Assembly (NCBI GenBank): GCA_938004015.1
Contig: CALKWU010000162.1
Location: 1 to 12,583 of the forward strand
Length of the DNA stretch: 12,583 nt
DNA from: an uncultured Oceanobacillus sp.
GTDB taxonomy: Bacteria; Bacillota; Bacilli; Bacillales; Amphibacillaceae
Direction of reading: 5' to 3'
Shown here: positions 1 to 5,704 of the stretch, piece by piece
How the letters are laid out: the number at the start of each line of letters is the position of its first letter
Numbering within the stretch: position 1 is the first letter of the stretch
Program-made: the position numbers and the translations under genes
Notes under the pieces: generated by a model
What the model was told of the DNA's origin: nothing
Database searches by the model: none
The model's input: the letters and a program-made list of their open reading frames with translations, nothing else

Positions 1-80
1 GTTTCGATTTTAATCGGCTTACTTTCAGCATACGGCGTCGACACCCCCGACTCCCGAAGGACTGCTGATTTTATTTTCAA
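1..80 (-). CDS. zinc-dependent alcohol dehydrogenase, N-terminal fragment (runs off left edge)
   Basis: Twenty-six codons of a gene that continues beyond base 1. The start is TTG at 80-78, preceded eight bases upstream by a GGAGG site (93-89) that overlaps the end of the aldehyde dehydrogenase gene region. The translated beginning, M-K-I-K-S-A-V-L-R-E-S-G-V, followed by P-Y-A-E-S-K-P-I-K-I-E, fits the opening beta strands of medium-chain (MDR) zinc alcohol dehydrogenases, which typically start with a K-A-A-V-L-R-E-x-G pattern and then x-P-L-x-I-E-E-V. No catalytic residue is inside the window, so the family call rests on the N-terminus only. It starts 18 bases after the aldehyde dehydrogenase stop, so it is almost surely co-transcribed with it. 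It would be the second MDR dehydrogenase of the locus, after the one at 2474-3568, and would presumably oxidise a different alcohol or hydroxy acid. An unrelated protein with a similar start cannot be excluded. Confidence 0.65.
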   Translation of the reverse strand, partial: MKIKSAVLRESGVSTPYAESKPIKIE

Positions 81-98
81 TCGTTCCACCTCCACTTG

Positions 99-1541
99 TT
101 ATAATTTGATTCCGATGAATTTCGTCTCCAACATATCTTCCATCGCATATTTGACGCCTTCTTTTCCGAAACCGCTGTTTTTCACTCCACCATAAGGGAT
201 ATGATCGTAGCGGCGGACCGAAACTTCATTGATCCACACACCGCCCGTTTCAATGGCTTCGGCTACACGGAAAGCACGATCGATATTTTTCGTAAACACT
301 CCGGCGTGCAGTCCAAACTCCGAATCGTTCGCTGCAGCCACTGCTTCATCTTCCGTTTCAAACGGAATGACTGTCACAATCGGGGCAAAAACTTCCGCAC
401 AAACGACTTTCATTTCAGGTGTCACATTCGTTAAGACGGTAGGCTCAAGTAATGTGCCTTCCCGCTTTCCTCCGGTCACCACTTTCGCTCCGCCGACGAC
501 CGCATCGTTAATCCAAGATTCAGCTCGGATCGCTGCTTCTTCCGTAATCATCGGCCCGAAAGTCGTTTTTTCATCCAATGGATCTCCGACGTGCAACTCT
601 TCCAGTTTCTCAACAAGTTTGTCCACGAATTCGTCATAAATCGATTGTTCCACATATACCCGCTGAGCAGCGACACAAGCTTGACCGGCAAATGTGTATC
701 CACCCATTGTAATAGCATCCACAGCCTGTTGTAAATCCGCATCAGAAAAAATGATGTTCGGTGCGTTGGAACCTAATTCTAAAGTGACCCTTTTCCGAGG
801 CACCATTTCCTTGATCATCCAGCCGACTGCACCGCTACCGGTGAATGTCACTTTTTTCACCTTAGGATGCGTAACAAGTGGCTTGACAAGCTCTTGACCA
901 GGTCCCATGACGATATTGAACGCACCAGCCGGCAAACCGGCTTTATGGAACAGTCGATGCAACATCACCGCAGAAAATGGCGTTTTTTCCGCTGGTTTCA
1001 ATACGACCGTATTTCCAGTGGCGATGGCCGGTGCGACTTTATGCAATACGAGATTGAGTGGAAAATTGAACGGTGTAATAGCAGCAATGACACCAATCGG
1101 CACCCGTTTCGTAATACCGATTTGTTTTTCTCCACCTATGGCGCTATCCATCGGAATGTGTTCACCGTAAATCGCTTTTGCTCCCTCTGCGGAGAAACGG
1201 AGAACCTGGACTGCTCGGGTCACTTCTCCACGGGCTTCTTGAATTGGTTTTCCCGCTTCAAGGGTCAGCATCCGTGCAAAATCTTCAAATTGACCTTCCA
1301 ATAAATCCGCTGTTTTCCGTAAGATTTCCGAACGCTTATAGGCAGGCATCTTTTTCATCGATTCACGGAACACCTCATCCGCTTTTTCCACCGCTTGATC
1401 AACATCTTCCACAGTCGCACACGAAATGTTGCCGATCACTTCTTGACTGTACGGATTGATGACTGCCAAACCCCGATCCGGATGTGTGATCTCATTTTCC
1501 CCTATGAATGACCCCGCATAGCGTACAACTGTTTTCGGCAT
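99..1541 (-). CDS. NAD(P)+-dependent aldehyde dehydrogenase (ALDH superfamily)
   Basis: Full-length 480-residue ALDH, soluble and cytoplasmic, oxidising an aldehyde or semialdehyde to the carboxylate. The catalytic set is intact: Asn159 in PFNFP, the cofactor-binding Lys182 in LKPAEKTP, the FTGSGAVG loop near 233-240, the general base Glu255 in LELGSNAP, and the nucleophile Cys289 in AGQACVAAQR. The PYGGVKNSGFGKEG motif near the C-terminus is also present. The GQxCxxxQR and ELGSN variants point to the lactaldehyde/succinate-semialdehyde/GapN-like branch rather than betaine aldehyde dehydrogenase, but substrate cannot be assigned. The ATG start follows AAAGGGAG at a normal distance. It is the third step of a lactonase, alcohol dehydrogenase, aldehyde dehydrogenase series. 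A strong hairpin (1569-1606) lies just upstream with no room for a separate promoter after it, so expression probably depends on read-through. Confidence 0.95.
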   Translation of the reverse strand: MPKTVVRYAGSFIGENEITHPDRGLAVINPYSQEVIGNISCATVEDVDQAVEKADEVFRESMKKMPAYKRSEILRKTADLLEGQFEDFARMLTLEAGKPIQEARGEVTRAVQVLRFSAEGAKAIYGEHIPMDSAIGGEKQIGITKRVPIGVIAAITPFNFPLNLVLHKVAPAIATGNTVVLKPAEKTPFSAVMLHRLFHKAGLPAGAFNIVMGPGQELVKPLVTHPKVKKVTFTGSGAVGWMIKEMVPRKRVTLELGSNAPNIIFSDADLQQAVDAITMGGYTFAGQACVAAQRVYVEQSIYDEFVDKLVEKLEELHVGDPLDEKTTFGPMITEEAAIRAESWINDAVVGGAKVVTGGKREGTLLEPTVLTNVTPEMKVVCAEVFAPIVTVIPFETEDEAVAAANDSEFGLHAGVFTKNIDRAFRVAEAIETGGVWINEVSVRRYDHIPYGGVKNSGFGKEGVKYAMEDMLETKFIGIKL

Positions 1542-1568
1542 CTAATCACTCCCTTTGCAGATCAGTGA

Positions 1569-1606
1569 CAGAAAATAGCCTCGACGCTTTTGGAGGCTAT
1601 TTTCTG
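1569..1606 (-). terminator. hairpin between lactonase and aldehyde dehydrogenase genes, probable intrinsic terminator or attenuator
   Basis: A perfect 14-base inverted repeat, CAGAAAATAGCCTC at 1569-1582 and GAGGCTATTTTCTG at 1593-1606, with a ten-base loop. On the minus-strand transcript the GC-rich core (GCCTC/GAGGC) is followed by UAUUUUCUG, and by symmetry it can work in both directions. It starts 11 bases after the lactonase stop and ends about a dozen bases before the ribosome binding site of the aldehyde dehydrogenase. It may therefore be a partial terminator or a processing or stability element that lowers downstream expression. Confidence 0.7.
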
Positions 1607-1616
1607 CTTACAAATC

Positions 1617-2450
1617 TTACTCGTAATACCCTTCTGTCGATTTGATGAAAGTCTTGAATTGTTCCGCATCATGACCAAACCAAACTTGCGAATTCGTCCG
1701 TTCCGCGTACTTTTTAATTTTTTCCACTGTATTAAAATAACCGAGAGAGTCGTAGATGATGCCAGGCATTTTCACTGGAGGACCGTAATTTTCCGCTGAG
1801 TACACAGCATCCGATGCCAAAATGATCCCGCCTGTACCCGGCAGTTCCACATGCAAGCCGAGAAGACCCCATGCATGTCCCGACCCGAAGTTGAGGATTT
1901 TCACACCGGAAGCCAACTCGATTTCGTCTTCATTTGGTTTGATTGTTTTCCAATGCAAATCATTTTCAATCCACTTCTGGATATCCGCCCAAATATAAGC
2001 ACCCATATCTTTCGTCATAGCAAATTGCTTCATCGTGTTTGAAAGTTCCCAATCGTGGACGATGATTGTAGCTTCTGTAAACAGTTCGAGACAACCGGCA
2101 TGATCTAAATGAAGATGAGAAGCGACGACATATTTGATATCTTTTGGACTGACGTTCAATTGTTCCAAACGGTTGATCAAATAACAAGACTCATCTTGGA
2201 AAGCAGGGAACAGTTTTTGTACCCCTTCTGGCCATCTGCCGTTTTCCCCCATACCTTCCGGGTTGCATCCTGTATCGAACAAAATTTTTCCATCCGGGTG
2301 ATCGATCAATACGGCATAGACCGGAAACTCGATGAACTCTGCCGGCGGGTTCGGATTGTCCACACTGGCAGGGTTATGCATCGCCACCATATAATTTTTG
2401 TCCATTTTCATCGTACCGGTATCCAATACATACAATTTTGTGTTACTCAT
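1617..2450 (-). CDS. metallo-beta-lactamase-fold lactonase (N-acyl homoserine lactonase / AttM-BlcC-like)
   Basis: A 277-residue di-zinc hydrolase, expected to open a lactone ring to the hydroxy acid in the cytoplasm; no signal peptide. All ligands known from Bacillus AiiA are visible: the HxHxDH motif as His112, His114, Asp116 and His117 (SHLHLDHAG), His192 in GHAWG, Asp214 in ASDAVY, and His260 in FGHD. The Tyr217 that aids the lactone carbonyl in AiiA is also present, three residues after Asp214. Start: an ATG at 2477 overlaps the upstream dehydrogenase stop (ATGA), but the ATG at 2450 has a GGAGG seven bases away and gives the usual MSNTKLYVLD-like beginning, so I chose it. It sits between an alcohol dehydrogenase and an aldehyde dehydrogenase, so a catabolic lactone such as a gamma-lactone is likelier than quorum-signal quenching. 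Family call is firm; substrate is inferred. Confidence 0.88.
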   Translation of the reverse strand: MSNTKLYVLDTGTMKMDKNYMVAMHNPASVDNPNPPAEFIEFPVYAVLIDHPDGKILFDTGCNPEGMGENGRWPEGVQKLFPAFQDESCYLINRLEQLNVSPKDIKYVVASHLHLDHAGCLELFTEATIIVHDWELSNTMKQFAMTKDMGAYIWADIQKWIENDLHWKTIKPNEDEIELASGVKILNFGSGHAWGLLGLHVELPGTGGIILASDAVYSAENYGPPVKMPGIIYDSLGYFNTVEKIKKYAERTNSQVWFGHDAEQFKTFIKSTEGYYE

Positions 2451-2457
2451 CTCCATC

Positions 2458-2462
2458 CCTCC
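2458..2462 (-). promoter_or_regulatory. ribosome binding site deciding the lactonase start
   Basis: GGAGG on the minus strand, seven bases before the ATG at 2450. The in-frame ATG at 2477, which overlaps the dehydrogenase stop codon, has no comparable site. Some translational coupling through the ATGA overlap remains possible. Confidence 0.7.
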
Positions 2463-2473
2463 ATTAAAAATTT

Positions 2474-3568
2474 TCATTCATTCATGACGATTGAAGCCCG
2501 GGTCACTTTTCTTTCCGCTGATTGATCTAACGCTTCTTTGATGTTTTCCAAACTGAATTCAGCATCCAACATTTGATGGAATGGATATTTGTCGATGGTA
2601 GCGGAAAGGAACTGCAAGGCCTTATGCAAATACCACGGATTATAACGGACGACCGGGATGATCCGAATGGATTTTCTCGTCAACAGACCCGGATCGAACG
2701 CCACAGTTTTTCCCGGTGTGATATTCCCGATGGAGATATAAGTTCCACCCGGTCGGATAAAGTGGATCCCTTCCGCAAATGCTTGCGGTGCCCCGGCAAC
2801 TTCCACACCGACATGCACACCTTTTCCATCCGTCAAGGCGAGGATTTTTTCCTGTCTTTCTTCCAAACTCGGAAACTCGCTCCAATTCACCACATAGTCG
2901 GCACCAAATTGTTTCGCTTGTTTCAAACGGCTTTCAACAAAATCGGCGACAATGACGACCGCCCCTCTTTCTTTCGCCACGGCCGTTGCGTTCAAACCCA
3001 ACCCGCCTGCACCTTGAATGAGAACCGTATCGCCATATGTCACATTTGCACGATCCAAGCCGAAATAAACTTGGGACAGGGCGCAGTTCGCACTGGCCGC
3101 TGCGACGTCCGGCACATTATCCGGCACTTTGTAAAAATATTGATTCGGATGGATGTAATAATGGCTGGCGAAAGTACCGTGGAAATGCGGCGACTCGTCC
3201 GGATCCTTATTCCAAAAATCGTAAGCATGTTCACATAAATGGAAATGACCTTCCAGACAAGGGGTGCATTTCCTGCACGTCAAATAATAGGCGGCAACGA
3301 TCCGATCTCCTTTTTCCACCGGGTTTCCCGCATAGTCAGTCGTGACTCCTTCGCCGGCTTCATACAATTCTCCGACCATTTCATGACCTAATACACCTTG
3401 ATGTTTTGTCGGATGAAGCCCTTTCCAAATATGGAGTTCTGAACCGCAAACATTGGAACGTCTGACTTTGACAATAATCGCTCCAGGGCCGGGTTTGGGA
3501 ATCGGATATTCTTGGAATTCCAGTTCTTCCGGCGCGGTCATCATCGCAACTTTTCCTTTTTCCTCCAC
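2474..3568 (-). CDS. zinc-dependent medium-chain alcohol dehydrogenase, NAD-type
   Basis: A 364-residue MDR dehydrogenase, complete. Catalytic zinc ligands are Cys41 (SNVCGSE) and the His62-Glu63 pair (GHE), with Cys162 at the usual third position. The structural-zinc lobe has Cys98, Cys101, Cys104 and Cys112. The cofactor fold shows GAGGLG at 186-191 and an acidic Asp209 ending the second strand (IVADF), which favours NAD over NADP. The start is GTG at 3568; a perfect AAAGGAGG lies 13 bases upstream, a long spacing, and an internal ATG at codon 9 is a weaker alternative that would cut into the first conserved strand. The stop overlaps a possible ATG of the lactonase gene. In context it probably oxidises the hydroxy acid released by the lactonase. 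Substrate is not readable; sorbitol or threonine dehydrogenase-like activity cannot be ruled out. Confidence 0.93.
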   Translation of the reverse strand: MEEKGKVAMMTAPEELEFQEYPIPKPGPGAIIVKVRRSNVCGSELHIWKGLHPTKHQGVLGHEMVGELYEAGEGVTTDYAGNPVEKGDRIVAAYYLTCRKCTPCLEGHFHLCEHAYDFWNKDPDESPHFHGTFASHYYIHPNQYFYKVPDNVPDVAAASANCALSQVYFGLDRANVTYGDTVLIQGAGGLGLNATAVAKERGAVVIVADFVESRLKQAKQFGADYVVNWSEFPSLEERQEKILALTDGKGVHVGVEVAGAPQAFAEGIHFIRPGGTYISIGNITPGKTVAFDPGLLTRKSIRIIPVVRYNPWYLHKALQFLSATIDKYPFHQMLDAEFSLENIKEALDQSAERKVTRASIVMNE

Positions 3569-3588
3569 TGTAACGCAATCACCTCCTT

Positions 3589-3603
3589 TGGAAAGCGCTT
3601 ACT
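3589..3603. promoter_or_regulatory. candidate cre (CcpA) site before the alcohol dehydrogenase
   Basis: The bases around the perfect palindrome AAGCGCTT (3593-3600) match the Bacillus catabolite-responsive consensus WTGNAANCGNWNNCA at all but two of the fixed positions, one near each end. It lies directly upstream of the Shine-Dalgarno of the dehydrogenase gene, where CcpA would act as a roadblock or promoter-proximal repressor. That would fit carbon-catabolite control of a catabolic operon. No convincing -10 box was found in the same gap. Confidence 0.4.
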
Positions 3604-3639
3604 TTTTTGTCGGATCTTGATGCACTTGTATGGTCAATC

Positions 3640-3653
3640 AGAGAATATTCCCT
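3640..3653. promoter_or_regulatory. palindrome in the hydratase-dehydrogenase gap, possible operator
   Basis: AGAGAATATTCCCT is symmetric at six of seven base pairs, around a perfect GAATATTC. It lies in the 135-base gap between the hydratase beta gene and the alcohol dehydrogenase, next to a TTGACC (minus strand, 3637-3632) that resembles a -35 box without a good -10. It could be a regulator site for a separate promoter, but this rests on symmetry alone. Confidence 0.25.
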
Positions 3654-3703
3654 GCGCACCCCTAGTCGCACAGAGAAAACTCTGAATACCACCGTGATTT
3701 TCG

Positions 3704-4258
3704 TCAATCGGCTTCTTGGAACTGGCGGATTCCATCCTGATATTGATCGCCACCATAAATGTCGTGGATGACAATCACCGGGAAGTTTTCAATCCGCATC
3801 TTCCGGATCGCTTCCGTTCCAAGATCTTCATAGGCAATGATTTCCACTTCTTTGATCGCTTTCGAAATAAGCGCCGCCGAACCGCCGACCGCTGCAAAAT
3901 AAACCGCCTGATGTTCGACGATGGCTTTCTTCACTTCTTCACTGCGATATCCTTTGCCGATCATCCCTTTCAAGCCCATTTCCAACAATTTCGGTGTATA
4001 TTTATCCATCCGGCTGCTTGTCGTCGGGCCTGCTGAACCGATGACTTGACCCGGTTTTGCCGGAGTGGGACCGACATAATATATCACTTGTCCTTTTATA
4101 TCAAAGGGAAGATCTTCCCCCTTTTGAATCGCTTCGAACATCCGCTGGTGAGCCGCATCCCGGGCCGTGTAAACCGTGCCGCTGAGATGCACCCGGTCTC
4201 CTGCTCGCAATTCTTTTAAACTCCCATCATCCAAAGGCAATGTGATATTTTTGATCAA
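3704..4258 (-). CDS. class I Fe-S hydro-lyase beta subunit (fumarase / L(+)-tartrate dehydratase type)
   Basis: A 184-residue beta subunit of a two-part iron-sulfur hydratase, the usual length for stand-alone FumA-C-terminal/TtdB proteins. It shows the family pattern: an N-terminal LRAGDRVHLSGTVYTARDAAHQR, then YYVGPTPAKPGQVIGSAGPTTSSRMD (around 61-85), and a GMIGKGYRSEEV loop, which together form the substrate-carboxylate pocket beside the alpha-subunit cluster. Translation starts at TTG 4258 behind a run of G residues; the gap from the alpha stop is 17 bases, so the two are made together. Reaction: reversible hydration or dehydration of a C4-C5 dicarboxylate such as fumarate/malate, mesaconate/citramalate or tartrate/oxaloacetate. 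Sequence alone does not choose between these. Confidence 0.92.
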   Translation of the reverse strand: MIKNITLPLDDGSLKELRAGDRVHLSGTVYTARDAAHQRMFEAIQKGEDLPFDIKGQVIYYVGPTPAKPGQVIGSAGPTTSSRMDKYTPKLLEMGLKGMIGKGYRSEEVKKAIVEHQAVYFAAVGGSAALISKAIKEVEIIAYEDLGTEAIRKMRIENFPVIVIHDIYGGDQYQDGIRQFQEAD

Positions 4259-4275
4259 GCGAATCGCCCCCCACT

Positions 4276-5118
4276 CTATAAAACTGCTTGTTTATGTCTG
4301 CTCGCATGGCAGTTTAGATTGACCGCCACAGGTAAAGATGCGATATGACAAGGTTCCACTTCGATTTTCACATCCAACGCCGTCGTTGAACCACCCATTC
4401 CTTGCGGGCCGATACCGAGTCGATTGATTTCCTCCATCAGCTCTTCTTCAAACTCTGCCACTTGTTTATCGGGATGCCTTTCCCCGATCGGACGGAACAA
4501 TGATTTTTTCGCCAAAAATGCACAACGTTCAAAATTCCCCCCGATGCCGACACCGACGACGAGCGGAGGACAAGCATTCGGTCCGGCGACTTTCACGATA
4601 TCCAAAATGTACTCCTTAATCCCTTCCACCCCATCGGACGGGCGGAGCATTTTCAATCCGCTCATATTTTCCGCACCGCCGCCTTTTGCGGTCATATGCA
4701 ATGTCAACGCATCGCCTTCCGTATAGTCGATATGGATGATTGCCGGCGTATTGTCTCCGGTATTTTCCCTCCCGAGCGGATCTTTCACCATCGAATTCCG
4801 CAAATAACCTTCTTGATACCCTTTGCGCACGCCTTCATTGATCGCATCGGTCAAACTGCCGCCTTCGATGAAACATTCTTGGCCGATTTCCACGATAAAG
4901 ACGGCCGTACCGGTATCTTGGCACATCGGCATATATTCCGCCGCCGCAATTTCCGCATTTTCAATCAGTTGGGTGAGCACTTCTTTCCCCGTTTCCGATT
5001 TCTCCGTCCGCAACGCTTGATGGAAGGCATTCATCACGTCTTCACCGAGTTCAAAGTTCGCTTCCTGGCATAGTTCTGCCACTTTCTCCACAATATCCTC
5101 ATAACGAATAACCCGCAA
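4276..5118 (-). CDS. class I Fe-S hydro-lyase alpha subunit (fumarase / L(+)-tartrate dehydratase type)
   Basis: A 280-residue alpha subunit that holds the oxygen-sensitive [4Fe-4S] cluster. Probable cluster cysteines are Cys66 (PMCQDTG), Cys199 (FERCAFLAKK) and Cys257 (EPCHIASLPVAVNLNC); the GGGAENMS and GIGPQGMGG motifs of the family are also present. Start: GTG at 5127 sits directly on its only possible ribosome site, whereas TTG at 5118 has GGGAG (5131-5127) eight bases upstream and gives MRVIRYEDIVEKV, like family members, so I chose 5118. The gene follows a large palindromic repeat placed between it and the thioesterase. Together with the beta subunit it is probably a fumarase, mesaconase or tartrate dehydratase. 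In a lactone or dicarboxylate pathway it would feed malate or citramalate to central metabolism. Confidence 0.92.
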   Translation of the reverse strand: MRVIRYEDIVEKVAELCQEANFELGEDVMNAFHQALRTEKSETGKEVLTQLIENAEIAAAEYMPMCQDTGTAVFIVEIGQECFIEGGSLTDAINEGVRKGYQEGYLRNSMVKDPLGRENTGDNTPAIIHIDYTEGDALTLHMTAKGGGAENMSGLKMLRPSDGVEGIKEYILDIVKVAGPNACPPLVVGVGIGGNFERCAFLAKKSLFRPIGERHPDKQVAEFEEELMEEINRLGIGPQGMGGSTTALDVKIEVEPCHIASLPVAVNLNCHASRHKQAVL

Positions 5119-5136
5119 AGCTCCCACTCCCTTTTT

Positions 5137-5204
5137 TGGGCCATTTAGGGACAGACCCCGATTGTCCCAATTGGGTCAATCGGGGTCTGTCCCGCTTTGA
5201 CCCA
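5137..5204. repeat. 68-base palindromic repeat, copy 1 (REP-like)
   Basis: A nearly perfect palindrome centred between 5170 and 5171. Perfect 17-base arms (GGGACAGACCCCGATTG at 5148-5164, its complement at 5177-5193) enclose CCCAATTGGG, itself symmetric. Outer TGGG (5137-5140) and CCCA (5201-5204) are also placed symmetrically. It abuts the thioesterase stop codon and ends beside the hydratase ribosome site. Its right part, GGGTCTGTCCC, two bases, then TTTGACCCA, recurs in the repeat at 8731-8792. There is no U-run on the minus-strand side, so it is not a classic terminator in the direction of the genes. It is more likely a dispersed intergenic repeat that also acts as an mRNA structure. Confidence 0.85.
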
Positions 5205-5690
5205 TCATGTTCGTTTGAGATAGAAGGTGCCGAATGCTTTAGCGACAAGTTCGCCTTGATCATCTGTGATCTCACATTCGGTCACAGCTGTCGTATTCCC
5301 TAGGTGGAGAATCTTCGGCTTTGCCAAAAGATAGTCTCCTTTACCACCTTTGATGAAATTCATTTTCAACTCCAAAGTGAACACCTTTACATCCTTGGGC
5401 AACTTTTCAATCAAATGGAAACCGATGGCAATGTCGGCAAGGCTGAATACAGCACCGCCTTGTGCGACGCCATACGTGTTTTCCGTCTGGACGCCGAGAC
5501 GCATTTTAAAGCACGTTCCGGACTGGTCGATTTCCAAAAATTTCCCTAAATAATGATCGAACGGTTTCCGTTCTTGCGTGAATAATGCATCCAAGAACTT
5601 TTCCGCGTGATCCAATTCGGTTTCCGATAATTTTCCCAGCTTTTCTGTTATTTTATCTAATTTTTTTGACTTCACAGCCGTTATCTCCAT
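5205..5690 (-). CDS. hotdog-fold thioesterase, PaaI-like
   Basis: A 161-residue single-domain hotdog protein, cytoplasmic, expected to hydrolyse an acyl-CoA thioester. The core is typical of the PaaI/YbdB group: a beta-strand region followed by NTYGVAQGGAVFSLADIAIG (71-90), then LELKMNFIKGG and the closing AKAFGTFYLKR. The acidic residue in the helix (Asp86) is kept, but the His of the usual HGG motif is Gln77, so catalysis may differ or activity may be low. A GTG at 5702 is possible, but ATG at 5690 has AGTGGGG six bases upstream. The gene starts 14 bases after the MmgE/PrpD stop, clearly in one operon. It implies a CoA ester in the pathway or as a by-product to be cleared, although no CoA ligase or transferase is in view. 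Confidence 0.82.
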   Translation of the reverse strand: MEITAVKSKKLDKITEKLGKLSETELDHAEKFLDALFTQERKPFDHYLGKFLEIDQSGTCFKMRLGVQTENTYGVAQGGAVFSLADIAIGFHLIEKLPKDVKVFTLELKMNFIKGGKGDYLLAKPKILHLGNTTAVTECEITDDQGELVAKAFGTFYLKRT

Positions 5691-5704
5691 GTATTTCCCC
5701 ACTT

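Noticed and set aside
229..639. Plus-strand open frame opposite the aldehyde dehydrogenase
   Set aside because: Low-complexity Ser/Thr-rich product with no ribosome site, lying across a complete ALDH.
1617..2450. Quorum quenching as the function of the lactonase
   Set aside because: All AiiA ligands are present, but the gene is embedded between dehydrogenases in a catabolic operon; a nutritional lactone fits better. Not excluded.
2573..3238. Plus-strand open frame of 221 codons opposite the zinc alcohol dehydrogenase
   Set aside because: The minus-strand frame has all zinc ligands and the Rossmann motif; the plus frame is a mirror effect of its codon use.
3609..3637. Promoter with -35 TTGACC ahead of the alcohol dehydrogenase
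   Set aside because: No acceptable -10 hexamer at 16 to 18 bases; the region may still hold a promoter I cannot recognise.
3670..3685. CAGAG-AAAA-CTCTG hairpin downstream of the hydratase beta gene as terminator
   Set aside because: Only five base pairs and no U-run in the gene direction.
5137..5204. Insertion sequence or transposon remnant as source of the palindrome
   Set aside because: No transposase fragment or target-site duplication seen; it reads as a small non-coding repeat.
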